A DNA stretch of 64,000 nucleotides, from positions 1 through 64,000 of the forward strand of contig CAJNOL010000137.1 of NCBI GenBank assembly GCA_905250125.1, in the 5' to 3' direction. Shown piece after piece: positions 49,377-60,342 of the stretch. Every line of letters begins with the position of its first letter. Positions within the stretch are counted from its first letter, which is position 1. The notes beneath the pieces were generated by a model, which did not search any database, had not been told where the DNA came from, and worked only from the letters and a program-made list of their open reading frames with translations. The DNA is from Rotaria sordida (lineage: Eukaryota > Rotifera > Eurotatoria > Philodinida > Philodinidae). The translations under genes were made by a program, and so were the position numbers.

Positions 49377-49964
49377 TCAAGGTCCGAAAATTTCTGATAG
49401 ATCCTTTGGCTCATGAACTCCACATGTAGGTGTATATGGTGGAATTTGTAATGTCTTGCATGGTGCATCTGGATGGATGGCATATATGAAATTAAGTTTG
49501 GCCTTTGGACAAGACCAGACACCTACGAAAATTTTACAATTTTTGTTAGCCCATGCCTTAAAAAAACTGTCATGACATTGCTTAAACTGTTGAAAATTGC
49601 ACCAAGATTTAGCATATGCTTTTGTCGGAGGAATAATCCAATCAATTTTTTCAATTACTCGATAGTGGTTTTTTCCTTTGTTACCATTTTCTTTGCTCTT
49701 ACTACCTTCGTTACTATCCTTGTTTCCTTTGCTGCCACTATTGTCTTTGTTGTCCTTGTTTCCTTTACTGTCACCACTGTCTTTGCTTTCTGTGTTGTCA
49801 TCTATTCTCTCTGCTACAAGACAAGCACATCTACCACTGTGGAGCGAGTCATGTTGGTCCTTATCCAGATCCACTTGAGCAGTCTCGATGTCGCCGTTAT
49901 CACAAGCAATTTGAAGAAACAATACTGTAGCAACGAAGCATGAAATCGTTAATAGGCGATACAT
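49377..49964 (-). CDS. Secreted cysteine-rich protein with charged Ser/Gly/Lys/Asp linker, function unknown
   Basis: Single-exon gene of 195 aa. A clear signal peptide (MYRLLTISCFVATVLFLQIA) is followed by a short Asp-rich stretch and CAC (about 46-48). A low-complexity linker of about 40 residues comes next, built from near-repeats of SKGNKDN and GSKSKENG. The C-terminal domain (about 100-195) is compact, with Trp/aromatic residues and six cysteines (WCNFQQFKQCHDSF, NCKIFVGVWSCP, APCKTL, PTCGVHEP). The even Cys number in the mature C-terminal part suggests disulfides. I do not recognise the family. The opposite strand has overlapping open frames that are Leu/Ser- or Val/Thr-rich mirror images of the linker. 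It lies in the part of unit 2 that has no counterpart in units 1 or 3. Confidence 0.75.
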   Translation of the reverse strand: MYRLLTISCFVATVLFLQIACDNGDIETAQVDLDKDQHDSLHSGRCACLVAERIDDNTESKDSGDSKGNKDNKDNSGSKGNKDSNEGSKSKENGNKGKNHYRVIEKIDWIIPPTKAYAKSWCNFQQFKQCHDSFFKAWANKNCKIFVGVWSCPKAKLNFIYAIHPDAPCKTLQIPPYTPTCGVHEPKDLSEIFGP

Positions 49965-50060
49965 GATGTGATAGAATATGGAAATTATTTATATGAATAC
50001 AAAAAGACGATGTTTAAACTAAACTTATTGTGTTATTGAGAAAGCCTGCACATTACTTAT

Positions 50061-50069
50061 GTATTTATA
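50061..50069 (-). promoter_or_regulatory. TATA box of the secreted-protein gene
   Basis: On the minus strand the sequence reads GGGTATAAATAC about 97 bp before the ATG at 49,964, which would leave a 5' leader of about 60-70 nt. A second TATAAATA lies only about 25 bp before the ATG and is less likely to be used. Confidence 0.5.
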
Positions 50070-50280
50070 CCCATAATTGCAGTTGCATATGAAGACTCAA
50101 TCAAGTATGAAACCACTATGTAAACAAGATATTTTGTTGAATGATTAGTCTAGTGAATAGTAATAAATGGTTTTTGGGCTTACCTTGAAACGAAAGAATA
50201 ACGAAAACAAAAATATAAATGATGCCTTAGATGACCTTTCAAACAATGTTTTTGATATTATAAAAGAATGATTATTGTTA

Positions 50281-50299
50281 TTGTTGTTGTTGTTGTTGT
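50281..50299. repeat. (TTG)n microsatellite
   Basis: About six TTG units following an imperfect ATTATTGTTATTG lead-in. Confidence 0.85.
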
Positions 50300-52129
50300 A
50301 AACATTAGTGTTATTGTATGTTCATCTATGCTAAGATGCATTATTTTATAGAAGAATATCTCTTATCATTTACAGTGACGAATTAAATATTCATACAACT
50401 CCATTTTTAATGCAATGTTCTAGCTTATATGATTGATATATGTAGTTGGAGAACAAAATTCTCAAAACAACGATTTCTTTCTCATTCTAATGGTTTCTTC
50501 ATTCAAAAACGATTTCAGCTTGTAAAGGGTGCTCATTGCGACACATGTAGATGAACGAATGGGATGTGTCTGATAACAAAATAAAATTACTTTTTGTATT
50601 TCATCATATCGAGCAACAATGTGAGAACGAATAGTATGTATTTTGTTTTGTTTTCGATTTATAAATATTCGTGTTAGTGAAGAGAAGTCATGTATTCCTT
50701 TTTATCTTGCATTACGATAGAGAAAATTGTTTAGAATAACTTGTCATAATTTATTCCAATACAAATGATGGTGCTAGAATTCAAACAGCTTTTTCAAGAC
50801 GCAAAGATTCTCCATGTTTTTCAAGCATTTTGTTTTAAAAGAAATTTATAATTTTTTTAATGTTATTGAATAAAGAAATGTTTGCTGAATCGAATGATGC
50901 AAAAGTCATTCAATTATCGTGAAAATTAACTGAATAATTAGTGGTAATTTGCGAGTGACTGTATTTATTCTGATGATGAGAAGCATCGATCCTAATAAGA
51001 ACAATAGACCAAAAAATATCCTTTGATAAATGATCTGTAAAATTCCAGCTGTTTAAGGCAAATGGAGTTTTTCTTTTTCTTTTTCTTTTTAATCAGTAAC
51101 ATCAATTCAAAATTATGACATTACTAATAAATGATAAACTGTGATAACTCCATCATAATTCTGTATCGATCAAAACTGTAAAGACATGTATTGTATCATA
51201 CAATATCCATTTTTTTTCTAAAGTGTGCTCTTTTTATTATAAAAATAATTCACATAGAATGCTAATAAAATATCGGAAACAATCGTATTTTCGACACAAT
51301 ATCAATGAAAGACGATGATTTTAAATAAGAATCAAACAAAATTGTATTCGATTAAGTAAAGTGATGTCTTTCTATTTTGTTATTGCGATGCCATATATAA
51401 TATTTCTTTTTATAAATTTACTTTCATAATTTCTTTTCGAAACTTGATTAAACTATTGAGTTTTGTAATTTATACAAAATCATCCATTGATTCTTTTCTT
51501 AAATTTTTTTGTTTTCTTGTTGATACTAAGGAACTGAATATTGTTTTTAATTTCATTTCCTCTTTTTTTTTGTTTTTGAAATAATCTTGATGAAACTATT
51601 TAGTTTCTTGTATATGAGTAGAATATTGAATAACTATCTTTTGTCCGAATAATAACTATTTTTCTTCCTTTTTCAATATCTGTTTATATTCATTACAAAA
51701 GTTTTAAAATAAGAATAATCGAAAAAGATGAGAATAAAGTACTGATCGTATATATTTATATTGGATTATGTTTAACTTGAATTGAAGTCCAATCGAATCT
51801 AAGAAGTTGTAGAGTTTGTGAGTATATTCAATTGTCAAATCTAATTTATCTTAGCAGAAGCTTCGATCGAAAAAAACAAGAAGGATCTTTAACCTTATGT
51901 TTATTTCAGTAGTATTTTTTTCTCCAATATTTATTTATCTTGGACTTTTGAACTGGTTCATAGATGATATTTTTGAAGTATCAATATATTATGTTATGAA
52001 GTTTTAGTGAATTCTATTCTAAGCAAAAGCAATAAACACTGTAAAAAAAACAAAATAGGTTTATTACCAAACTTCAAAAATGTTGCATTTTTGCACCGAA
52101 CGATCTTAGGTTGAATGAAACGGAAACTG

Positions 52130-52580
52130 TTTTATAGTTGCCATACAAAACTATTTTAAATTCAACAGATTTAATAGAGTTTCGAAATTTTTAAACGAAA
52201 ATTTGTAAGAGTTTCATAAAGTCGTATGTGATTTCCTATATCATTTACTAAACATTTAATAGTTTCATAAATTATGGAAGGTTTCGTAAAATATCAATAG
52301 AGCCACTTGTGATATCGTTGTGTAACTTAAGGTTCCGTATTTTTTATATGAAACAGTCCCAAATTTTGCAGAAGATTAAAAGGTTTAGTATTATTTGTAC
52401 TGAACTTTTCGGTATTATATTATTTATCTTAAGGTTTCGTATACTTTGCATGAAACAGTTCATAGTTTCGTACAGTATTGGAAGATTCTGCAGTTTTTCG
52501 TATAAAAATTTGCATAGTTTCATTAAAGCACTAATATGTTCCGTGTACATCTTAGAAAACTGTATATGACTTTGCACAAT
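52130..52580. repeat. Degenerate repeat with TTTCGTAT / ATGAAACAGT words
   Basis: CTTAAGGTTCCGTATTTTTT with ATATGAAACAGTCCC at about 52,327 recurs as CTTAAGGTTTCGTATACTTT with GCATGAAACAGTTCA at about 52,430, a spacing of about 103 bp. Weaker GTTTCATAAA/GTTTCGTAAA words surround them. The open frame across it shows the repeat as LRFRIFYMKQ and LRFRILCMKQ, but this is a consequence of the DNA repeat. Confidence 0.6.
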
Positions 52581-53825
52581 ATTAAAAGTTTTTTAATGTA
52601 TTTTTTTATCACAAATAGTTCAATATTAGCTTCAGTGCATATTTTACTACAGCATATTTGTTTGTACACTAGTATAAAAATGAAATAAAGCTTACTACTA
52701 ATTATTATAAGAATGAGAAAAGAATCGTCATTCAGAAATGAGTATGTATTCATCTGAAGAACAAATCTGAGTGAAGAAATCAGACTACAAGAGAATTAAG
52801 AAATCGATATATGATGCATCAAATATCGATTTAGGATTAACTTTACTTTTGAAAGAATTGTCTTGGATGTGAAAATTTACGTAAAAGAAGATTTTTGAAT
52901 AATAATTTATGTCCTAACGTTATATTTATTTAAATAGACAAAAATAATCAGAAAGCATTTCTTGAACAGCATACTCGAAAGAAGATTTATTAGTTTTACA
53001 ATAAAAGATGATCTGACGACATTGATTAGTTTACCAAAATCTATTCATGAAAGCATGAAAATTCTTAAACAAGTATAAATTTAATGGAAAAACTCTTTTT
53101 TTCGTTTTTTATATCTTGATTTTTCTAGCATTCATGTATTCCATTATCCGAAGTACAGATTAACAATTGAAAATGAAATTGTCAAATATATCCACTTTCA
53201 AAGATAAGAAAAAAGAAAATGTTTATTCACAATAATGATTATTTTCAGTTAAGTTGCAGATAGAATAATAAATCTTAGATGAAGCTGACTCATGAATATG
53301 ATGCCGATTGAGCAAGAGAGAGGCTGAGTCATCTGTAAAAACCTTTGAGCTTTACCTAGGATTGAAATAATTAATCAATAATATTGAAAAAGTATGTTCA
53401 TTTTCAATTTTGAGACAGAGATCATGAGAAAATCTTTTCAAGTGTCCAACTTTTGTTTTGCTTGAAAGTATAGTTATTCAATTGATCATGATGAATAGTG
53501 AAAAAAATCTATTTAGATTTCCTTTTCTACTCTTCACTTGTTGAATTATGAATGTTTTACTCGGTTTTTGTTCCATGATCATAGAATCGTTGAGAATCTA
53601 GATGATTGAAATTTGAACTGAAATATTTAGTCCATAGATAGACCTTACAATGACGAGAAACACATACTTCAAAGTTTGAGCCAGAAACGAACGTATCCTT
53701 TAGTAAGATATTTTACACTTGAAAGAAATATCTCTTTCAAATTGTGTCTCAAAAGAAAGACATATTCATAACAAACTGATAGCTTGCCATCATAGATACC
53801 TTTGTCCTACCTCATTCTCTCGTTA

Positions 53826-54480
53826 GAAATAGGCTAAAGTCTTAGCACTTATATCATAAGATGTCCTTCCCATCTGGCATTTCTGGTAAAAATAAATAAA
53901 CGCTTAACTCTATGTAGTTTTCTTCGAACATAGCCAAAAGGGGATGAAACAAACGAGGGAAAAGCCATGTTTCTATATTTTTAAATTTCTGTTGCTAGAA
54001 ATAAGCTAGAGTTTTTATATTTACGACATAAGTTGTACCCACTAATTGATATTTGTGGTGAAGAAATCAGCCCGTAGCTCTTTGTAGTTTGGTCAGGAGA
54101 TAGCCAAGCAAAAAGGGATGAGATATTTGACCGCATTTTTTTAATTACTTCCTTCAGGAATGAGCTAGAATCTTGGTATTTGCAATATAAGTTGTGTGTA
54201 TCGATTGGCATTTGTGGTAAAAAAAAATCAGCTGCCAACTCATTGTAGTTTGGTGAGAAGATAGGTAAAAGGAGATGGAACAAATTGTTGATTACATACC
54301 AATGGACACCTCTAAAATGTAAATCATTCAATTACAAAATAAGCTAGTAGTTCATGTTTTTCAGCAATCGATAGTACTTAGATTGATGAATCTTTTTATG
54401 GAAAAAGATTTGACCTAGATTGTTTATTGGCTTTACAATAAGGTCAAAAGAGGATGGGATACTTTTTTAACTTTTTCTGG
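53826..54480. repeat. Four-copy degenerate satellite-like repeat, unit about 170 bp
   Basis: Unit starts at about 53,826, 53,999, 54,160 and 54,338 share GAAATAAGCTAGA, then (in the first three) CATAAGTTGT and GGCATTTGTGGTAAA, then CTCTTTGTAGTTTGGT and, near the end, CCAAAAGGGGATGAAAC-type words. Spacings are 173, 161 and 178 bp. Copies are clearly related but diverged. Confidence 0.75.
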
Positions 54481-54877
54481 AACCACTAACAGAAATTCAG
54501 GTTTTTATAAAACGAAGACAGCTGATTTCAAAATGAGATTATGAATAGAAAGAGCATTCAAAACGCTTTAAGAGAGCTAATTAAACATCCTTTACTTTTT
54601 TGTTTCAAGCTAAGAAAACAAAGCAGACAGAAAAAACATGTATGAGGAACCATGATGAAATCGTGTGTAAAATGGGAAAAAAAGCGAGTTTATTTTCTGC
54701 ACTGTTCGCAAACGGTAATAGATGAACACTTGATTTTAGCAGTGCATGTAGAGCATGATCGATAGATACTTCGATACTAGTTTCCACCAACTTGTACGGA
54801 CAAGGGCTGAGAAATAAACAAGGCCAATTTTGATGGCCGAACGGTACAATAGACACTGAAATCACCTACATATTTAA

Positions 54878-54959
54878 CCCTTTACGGGCCGCTATTCGTA
54901 CAAAGCCATACCCCTATAGGGGAAAATGTTGTCATATAGCAATATCGGGCTGTAAAGGG
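54878..54959. mobile_element. 82-bp piggyBac-like mini-element, TTAA-flanked
   Basis: TTAA at 54,874-54,877 and at 54,960-54,963 flank CCCTTTACGGGCCGC on the left and, reverse complemented, CCCTTTACAGCCCG on the right. Exact TTAA duplication and CCCTTT ends match the piggyBac signature. The centre has a second small palindrome (CCCCTATAGGGG). A related, longer element is at 32,514. Confidence 0.65.
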
Positions 54960-56334
54960 TTAATCACGATATATAATTTCTACTACTATTACAAAAGTCA
55001 TGGGCGTAATTGTCCCTCATGTTCGCTCATTCAGTGCAATTATTGTGGCTATATATTCTATATTGAACATTTTTTCAACAACTCGCACTTTCACTGCTTA
55101 AATGATCCAGTCTGTTTTCTTTGTTTTTGTTGATTCTATTCTGATTTATAAACATGTTACTGAAAATAGATCGCAGGATGAAAAGCAAACGAATCCATTC
55201 TTCCAATTCTTATTAACTAAAGCACTAACAAATAAGCCGACTATCCACATGCATACTCACTATGAAATAAATGTGTGCTGAAAATATCAGATCAATCAAT
55301 ACTTACAACGTTGAAAAAGAGCACCTACTGTTTTTTAATAATCAATCAGTACGTCAAACAAATTCATATCTTCAAACTTTGAGATCTCAATCAGTACTGA
55401 GTACCATAGTACTGATATAAATTTGAGCAGTATTGGAGTATGTTTAGTCAAAACATCGAATATATTAGTACGGTAGGACACCAAACGTAGAAACACTAAC
55501 AATTGTATATCTCTCCTCAGGAAGTCTGGAAGACCAAACTGGTGTAGTGTTTAATGACTCATTGTGGTCTATCATTTGAGCATATATTCAATCCAAAAGA
55601 GATTGAACAGTTGGAGATGTTCCTTTCCTTGTAAGTTGATTGATAAATTGAATTGAATTAATCACCGTTCTAAGTTGAGATGTCCAGTTCTGAATCTGAT
55701 ATACACGACTACCAGGAAAAAAAAAACAAATTTACAGTGTTAAACAGCTTCTCGACAATAATCCGGCACACATTGTTTTTTTTTCTTTAATGAGCATCAA
55801 CATCTAGGACCGATTACCAATGACAAACACAAAAACAAAATCTATATCTGTGTAATTAACGTGTATCTTTAAATATAAATAAATCAAATGCTTCTTCTTT
55901 ATTTTGCCGAATCAATATACGAGATAATTAAGAATCTGATAATGAACATGATGTACTTTTGCTACTTTCATTTATTATACCAATTGTTATTGGAGAAGAT
56001 ATGAGCGTAGATGAACAAGAGATCTTCAAAGCACACCCTTACCCTTTCTGATATTTGTAAAAATTGTGGACCACAGACATTTATGATGACCTTGTTATTT
56101 AATTGTAAAGCATTATGTATAAGTCAAAAATAAAGTAACTATGGGCGTCCATGATCACAAAAAAGGTTTTATTCCATTTGAAAACAAAAAGCCCAACCTA
56201 GAAGGAGTGTCCGTATAATATTCGCTCTGAACTCTGTTAATAGTGTCAAACTGGAAAGTTGAATTTAAGTGTTTAACAATCGCTTCAAGTAGTCAACTAT
56301 CCAGTTCAGGTATTTAATAAATGCCCTATGTGTG

Positions 56335-56648
56335 TGTCAGAAATAGTTGGATATTTGAAATTTAACTTTCAAGTCTAACATGTCTAAAAATAGTTCTTAC
56401 AACTTTCTCGTTAGCTAATTCAATATTCGTTTGCAATACTGATGATGCTCTATTCCTATTACCGGAGATTCAAAATGAATGAAATATATGTATTACTTAA
56501 TTTTTTTTAAATCTTTTTCTGAAAGAAAAATAGAACATCATCAATTGTGTTTTATTATGAGAAAATGATCTTTATGAATGTAAACACGTTGTCAAAAATT
56601 GGTTAGATCAGCGTCCAATCATGGAAAGAGTTTTAGTTACGTCACTAG
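56335..56648. mobile_element. Right-end remnant of the hAT-like element, unit 3
   Basis: TGAATGTAAACACGTTGTCAAAAATT and ...TTTTAGTTACGTCACTAG correspond to TGAACGTAAATACGTTATC and CCTGATTACGCCACTAG at the right end of the element in unit 2, at the same place in the deacetylase-like fragment. The left end is lost. Confidence 0.6.
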
Positions 56649-56895
56649 TCTATTAATTGTTATCACAATATACTATGGAGTATCTTGTAGTGTTAATCCA
56701 CTCGGAATAGTTTGATTCGAACAATAACAACATGGTAATCGACAACAATTACTATAACATGTTTCAATATCAATAGAACTTTATATTAGAGAAACAAAAA
56801 TGCAAAAAAAAAAGAATTAATATTGAAACAATAAATATTGGTATACAAGATGAAGACATTGTTTTCTTCTCATTCATCACATTAAATTTGACTGT
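56649..56895 (-). pseudogene. Deacetylase-like exon 1 fragment, unit 3
   Basis: The minus strand corresponds to the N-terminal part of the intact gene (the exon region 23,050-23,297), with recognisable TIPSG-like and Tyr/Cys-rich coding, but with substitutions and indels that destroy the frame. Exons 2 and 3 are missing; the fragment starts where the hAT-like insertion ends. Confidence 0.75.
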
Positions 56896-58409
56896 CTTTT
56901 ATTATTTTATTCGATTAGATAGATACACTATTTAGTTCAATAGAGAATGAGACTTGTTTGTTTTATTATCAAATAAAATATTAGTTTTATTCAAAAATTC
57001 AATTAGTATGGACACATTATTTAGTAGAAAATCTTTTTCTCATGTCATAGAAAGCTACGAGAAACATAAGATATATCAAGAGATTACAGAAGAAGACAAC
57101 TGTCACTCATGTATGCCTATGTAATTTACATGATATGTAGAATATTATTGAAACGTAGATATACATCAATTTGCTTTTGTATGTAATCGTTGAAAAGATT
57201 AATGACTACAGATAATTTCTTTTCGCGTTTTCTTCTTTTTCTTTAACGAAAAAAAAACCAAAAATCTTTATCTAAACTAGTGGACGTGATATATTTGAAA
57301 TATTTTTTCTTTTTCTAATGTATATACGATTCTTATCTTTAGAAAGATATTTATTCATGTTTCGCAATATAAACAACAAGCCCATAGGCAAATTCTTCTC
57401 TTCATACGGCTACGAGCCAATACTGTATAGAATGTTTCGAAAATTATAATCATATTTCAAATGCATATAATGCCATTATTGATCAAACTTAATCTAATAC
57501 ATCTTTTCTTTTACTATCTGAAAGAAAAGACTTCAACTTATATAATTATGATTAAGTTTAAACTATTAACATGTCTTACTACTAGTTGATTATGATTCAT
57601 TTTCATACATTCTTACCAATGGAATATATCGATACTACATCAAATGAAAGAGCCAGTACGTCTATTTCACGACTTATCAAATTTTTCTCTGTGACAAGAA
57701 CAAAACGTTTTCAGAGAATATACTAGTTTGTCGATTTTTTCAAAAACTGTTGAATTAATGATAATAAAATGCAAATAAGACATGTTAACGATTTAAATTC
57801 AATTGTAACGATATAAATAGAAGTAAACATAGAAAAAAAAATACTAAATTTTTTAGGTCACAGTCAGAAGTGATAAGCATTTAAGAGTATTTATCAAATT
57901 TGTTTTTAAGAACAAAAACTCATAACTCTCCTCTTGCAAACAAAAAAAAAGAGACGTATTGCACTAAACATAGTAATCAGTGGTGGAATAATACGCATTT
58001 GCAATATGATGATGATTTTTACGATATTATGTAATGATTGATATATAAGCTAAAAAAAATATCATCAAGACATTTCGAATTTATCATGTAATCAAACGAG
58101 TTGAGGGCATGCACTTTTTTTATATTGTTGAGCTAAATATAATTCTAATTCTAATTCTTCAATAGAAAAGAAGAATAGAAGATGAAGAGAATTTGTTTTT
58201 ATCATTTTATAAATGTTTTCATTGTCGTATGGATACATTTATTTAAATAATATAAATATTCATTCACGAATGATGCATTCAAAAAAAAATTCTCCTTATA
58301 AAATTTCAATAATTCCGAGAGTTTTTCATGAAATTGAATGATTGAGTCCTAGTTTTTGATTATGTTGATTTTCTTTAAGTGCTAATGAACTTGAGAGCAT
58401 TAGGTTCTA

Positions 58410-59144
58410 CCGGATGTCCCAAAAGTCATGATCATTTAATAAATGCATATAACTCCACTATTAATTAAGCTTAGTACAAAAATTTGTTTTTATTTGAAAT
58501 AGAAGACTAATAAATTTTTATTCTTAAAGATTAATTTTATCAACACTGTAGAAAAGGTAGCATTTGGGACTACAATACAAAAATTTGGCTTTTTTAGATG
58601 CTAAAAACAATATGCAGCGTTTTTTTCGATATTTATACGAATTTTTATCACTTCTACGCAATTCAGATCATTGAAACTTATCTTCGTAATTTTATAAACA
58701 CTCATTCCGATAAATTCTTGAGAAAACAAAGTAAAAAAAGTCAATTTTAATAACAAGAAGACTTATCAAATGATCTAACGTACTTGTTTTCATGGTCACA
58801 ACGGTTTTCGAAGAGTTATGAACGACCTGCACTGAAGAAAAGTATCAACTATTCGATCTTTTTAAAATACGTTGGAAAATGATTGCAAAGCAATAATGAA
58901 AGCACTGAAGTTCTTGATAATGATCGAAACTCAAGTAGATATCGAAAAAAAAGGCTACATACGATTGTTGACATCGAAAAAAAAGCCAAATTTTTGTATT
59001 GTAGCCCCAATTGCTATCTTTTCTACCGTGTCGATGAACTTGGTCTTCAAGAATAAAAATTTACTAGTCATCTCTTTCAAATAAAACCAAAGTTTTGGAC
59101 TAAATATGCATTTATTAAGTGATCATGACTTTTGGAACGCCCCA
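58410..59144. mobile_element. Mariner-type MITE with long inverted arms in unit 3
   Basis: TA flanks (58,408-58,409; 59,145-59,146) enclose 735 bp that begins CCGGATGTCCCAAAAGTCAT and ends, reverse complemented, TGGGGCGTTCCAAAAGTCAT. The arms match for about 200 bp (ATCATTTAATAAATGCATAT; AAATTTTTATTCTTAAAGA; GGGACTACAATACAAAAATT). Compared with units 1 and 2, about 200 bp of host sequence is missing beside it. The open frame 58,872-59,084 reads through an arm and is not a gene. Confidence 0.8.
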
Positions 59145-60303
59145 TATAAAGAAAAGTATAAGCATAAAAAATGTAAAATAATTTTACGAAAGTAGATAAA
59201 GTTATTTGATGAAACAAATAAGTGTAATGAATAAGTATTGAGATATAAATATGAGTAAGTTACCATAAAATAAAAAAAGAATAAACAAGATCGATTAAAA
59301 ACTAGAAGCTAAGGATGTAGTTACGCAGATATAAAATATTGAATAGAAGAATAAAAATGTATACAAAGAAGTATAGATATAATGATGTCAAAACTAATGA
59401 TAGAACTTAATGTAAGCGGTTGTCAAGGTTGAATACTGAATAGATCTAGAGACTTGAGAATATAAATACAGGAGTGTGGGGAGAGAAGAATAAGATTAAT
59501 ATTTAAGAATGCAATATTGATATATAGATATTAAAGAGTAGACATCAAGAAACAAGTTCGATATTATAGATATAGAAGTTCAATATAAGAATACAATTGT
59601 ACAAGATACCATCAAAAAATATTTGATATAAACATATCAGAATTTAGTCATTTTTTATCTAGATATGTAGATCACAGCTCGACGAAATATAATAATAGAA
59701 CTATTCAATTTACTTGTCTTTATATGTCAATATTCGGTTTCATGGAAAAGTAGTTTTATGATTTTTTTCAATAGCTATAACATTATTTCCAAAACATCTC
59801 TTAGAATATAATATAAGGAGATATTTTAGCTTCTTGTATATATCATTTTTATTTTCTTTCTCTACGGAATTAATCAAAACACGCTATTGTAGATAATGCA
59901 TTGGTATTTTTACCATTCTACTACTTCGTTACAGATCATGAAGACAACTGGATGGATTTTGACAAACAAATAATACTAGAGTTGAAAATGATACTTGGTG
60001 CTGTCAATAACATCGGCTGTCTGAAAACAACTAATTACTGTCAGATCTTTTTCAACGATATATAAGATTATGAAGATAACATATACGGCTTTTTCAGTTG
60101 AACTCTTACTGTATCTTGAGAAATATCGCTTTCCTTTACGATCAACGCATCTTTCTCCATTTTACTTAATAGATACAAACATTTATCCTATGAAAATGTT
60201 ATAATTGAAGCAAGAAACCAAGACATCATTAGGTAACAAATATACAATGTTTTTAATTGAGCAAATCTTCTTTCTTGTAAATGTCATCGACTAGTATTAT
60301 TAA

Positions 60304-60314
60304 TTCTATTCTAG
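60304..60314 (+). promoter_or_regulatory. Conserved splice acceptor in P2X-3 leader
   Basis: TTCTATTCTAG followed by AATATATAATACA lies 28 nt before the ATG, as in P2X-2. Confidence 0.55.
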
Positions 60315-60342
60315 AATATATAATACATTTTTTTTGTAAGAT

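Larger units (their letters stand above)
36105..56240. repeat. Segmental tandem duplication, unit 2
   Basis: The unit begins with a fragment of the deacetylase-like gene whose left limit falls in intron 2, then the shared non-coding block, P2X-2, the shared block at about 44,990-45,130, and a tail at about 55,690-56,230 matching 34,700-36,060 (e.g. ATAAAGTAACTATGGGCGTCC against ATAAAGTAATTATGGATATC). It is about 20 kb, longer than unit 1 because of insertions and about 10 kb of additional sequence (45.2-55.6 kb). Confidence 0.7.
49965..56240. other. Non-coding remainder of unit 2
   Basis: AT-rich DNA holding a (TTG)n tract, two families of degenerate tandem repeats (52.1-52.6 and 53.8-54.5 kb), an 82-bp TTAA-flanked mini-element and, from about 55,690, the tail shared with unit 1. 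No coding region is supported; short open frames at 52,309-52,753, 53,981-54,331 and 54,605-54,865 fall in the repeats or look random. Confidence 0.5.

Noticed and set aside
49473..49943. 156-codon + strand frame opposite the secreted-protein gene
   Set aside because: Its Val/Phe/Thr-rich text is the antisense of the Ser/Gly/Lys/Asp linker; the minus-strand frame has the signal peptide, cysteines and TATA box.
53981..54331. 116-codon minus-strand frame
   Set aside because: It lies within the 170-bp tandem repeat, and its internal similarity (NLYCKYQDSSSFL and NLCRKYKNSSLFL) simply reflects the repeat unit.
58872..59084. 70-codon frame considered as a mariner transposase fragment
   Set aside because: It is the coding reading of an inverted arm; no catalytic DD(E/D) pattern or helix-turn-helix is visible.
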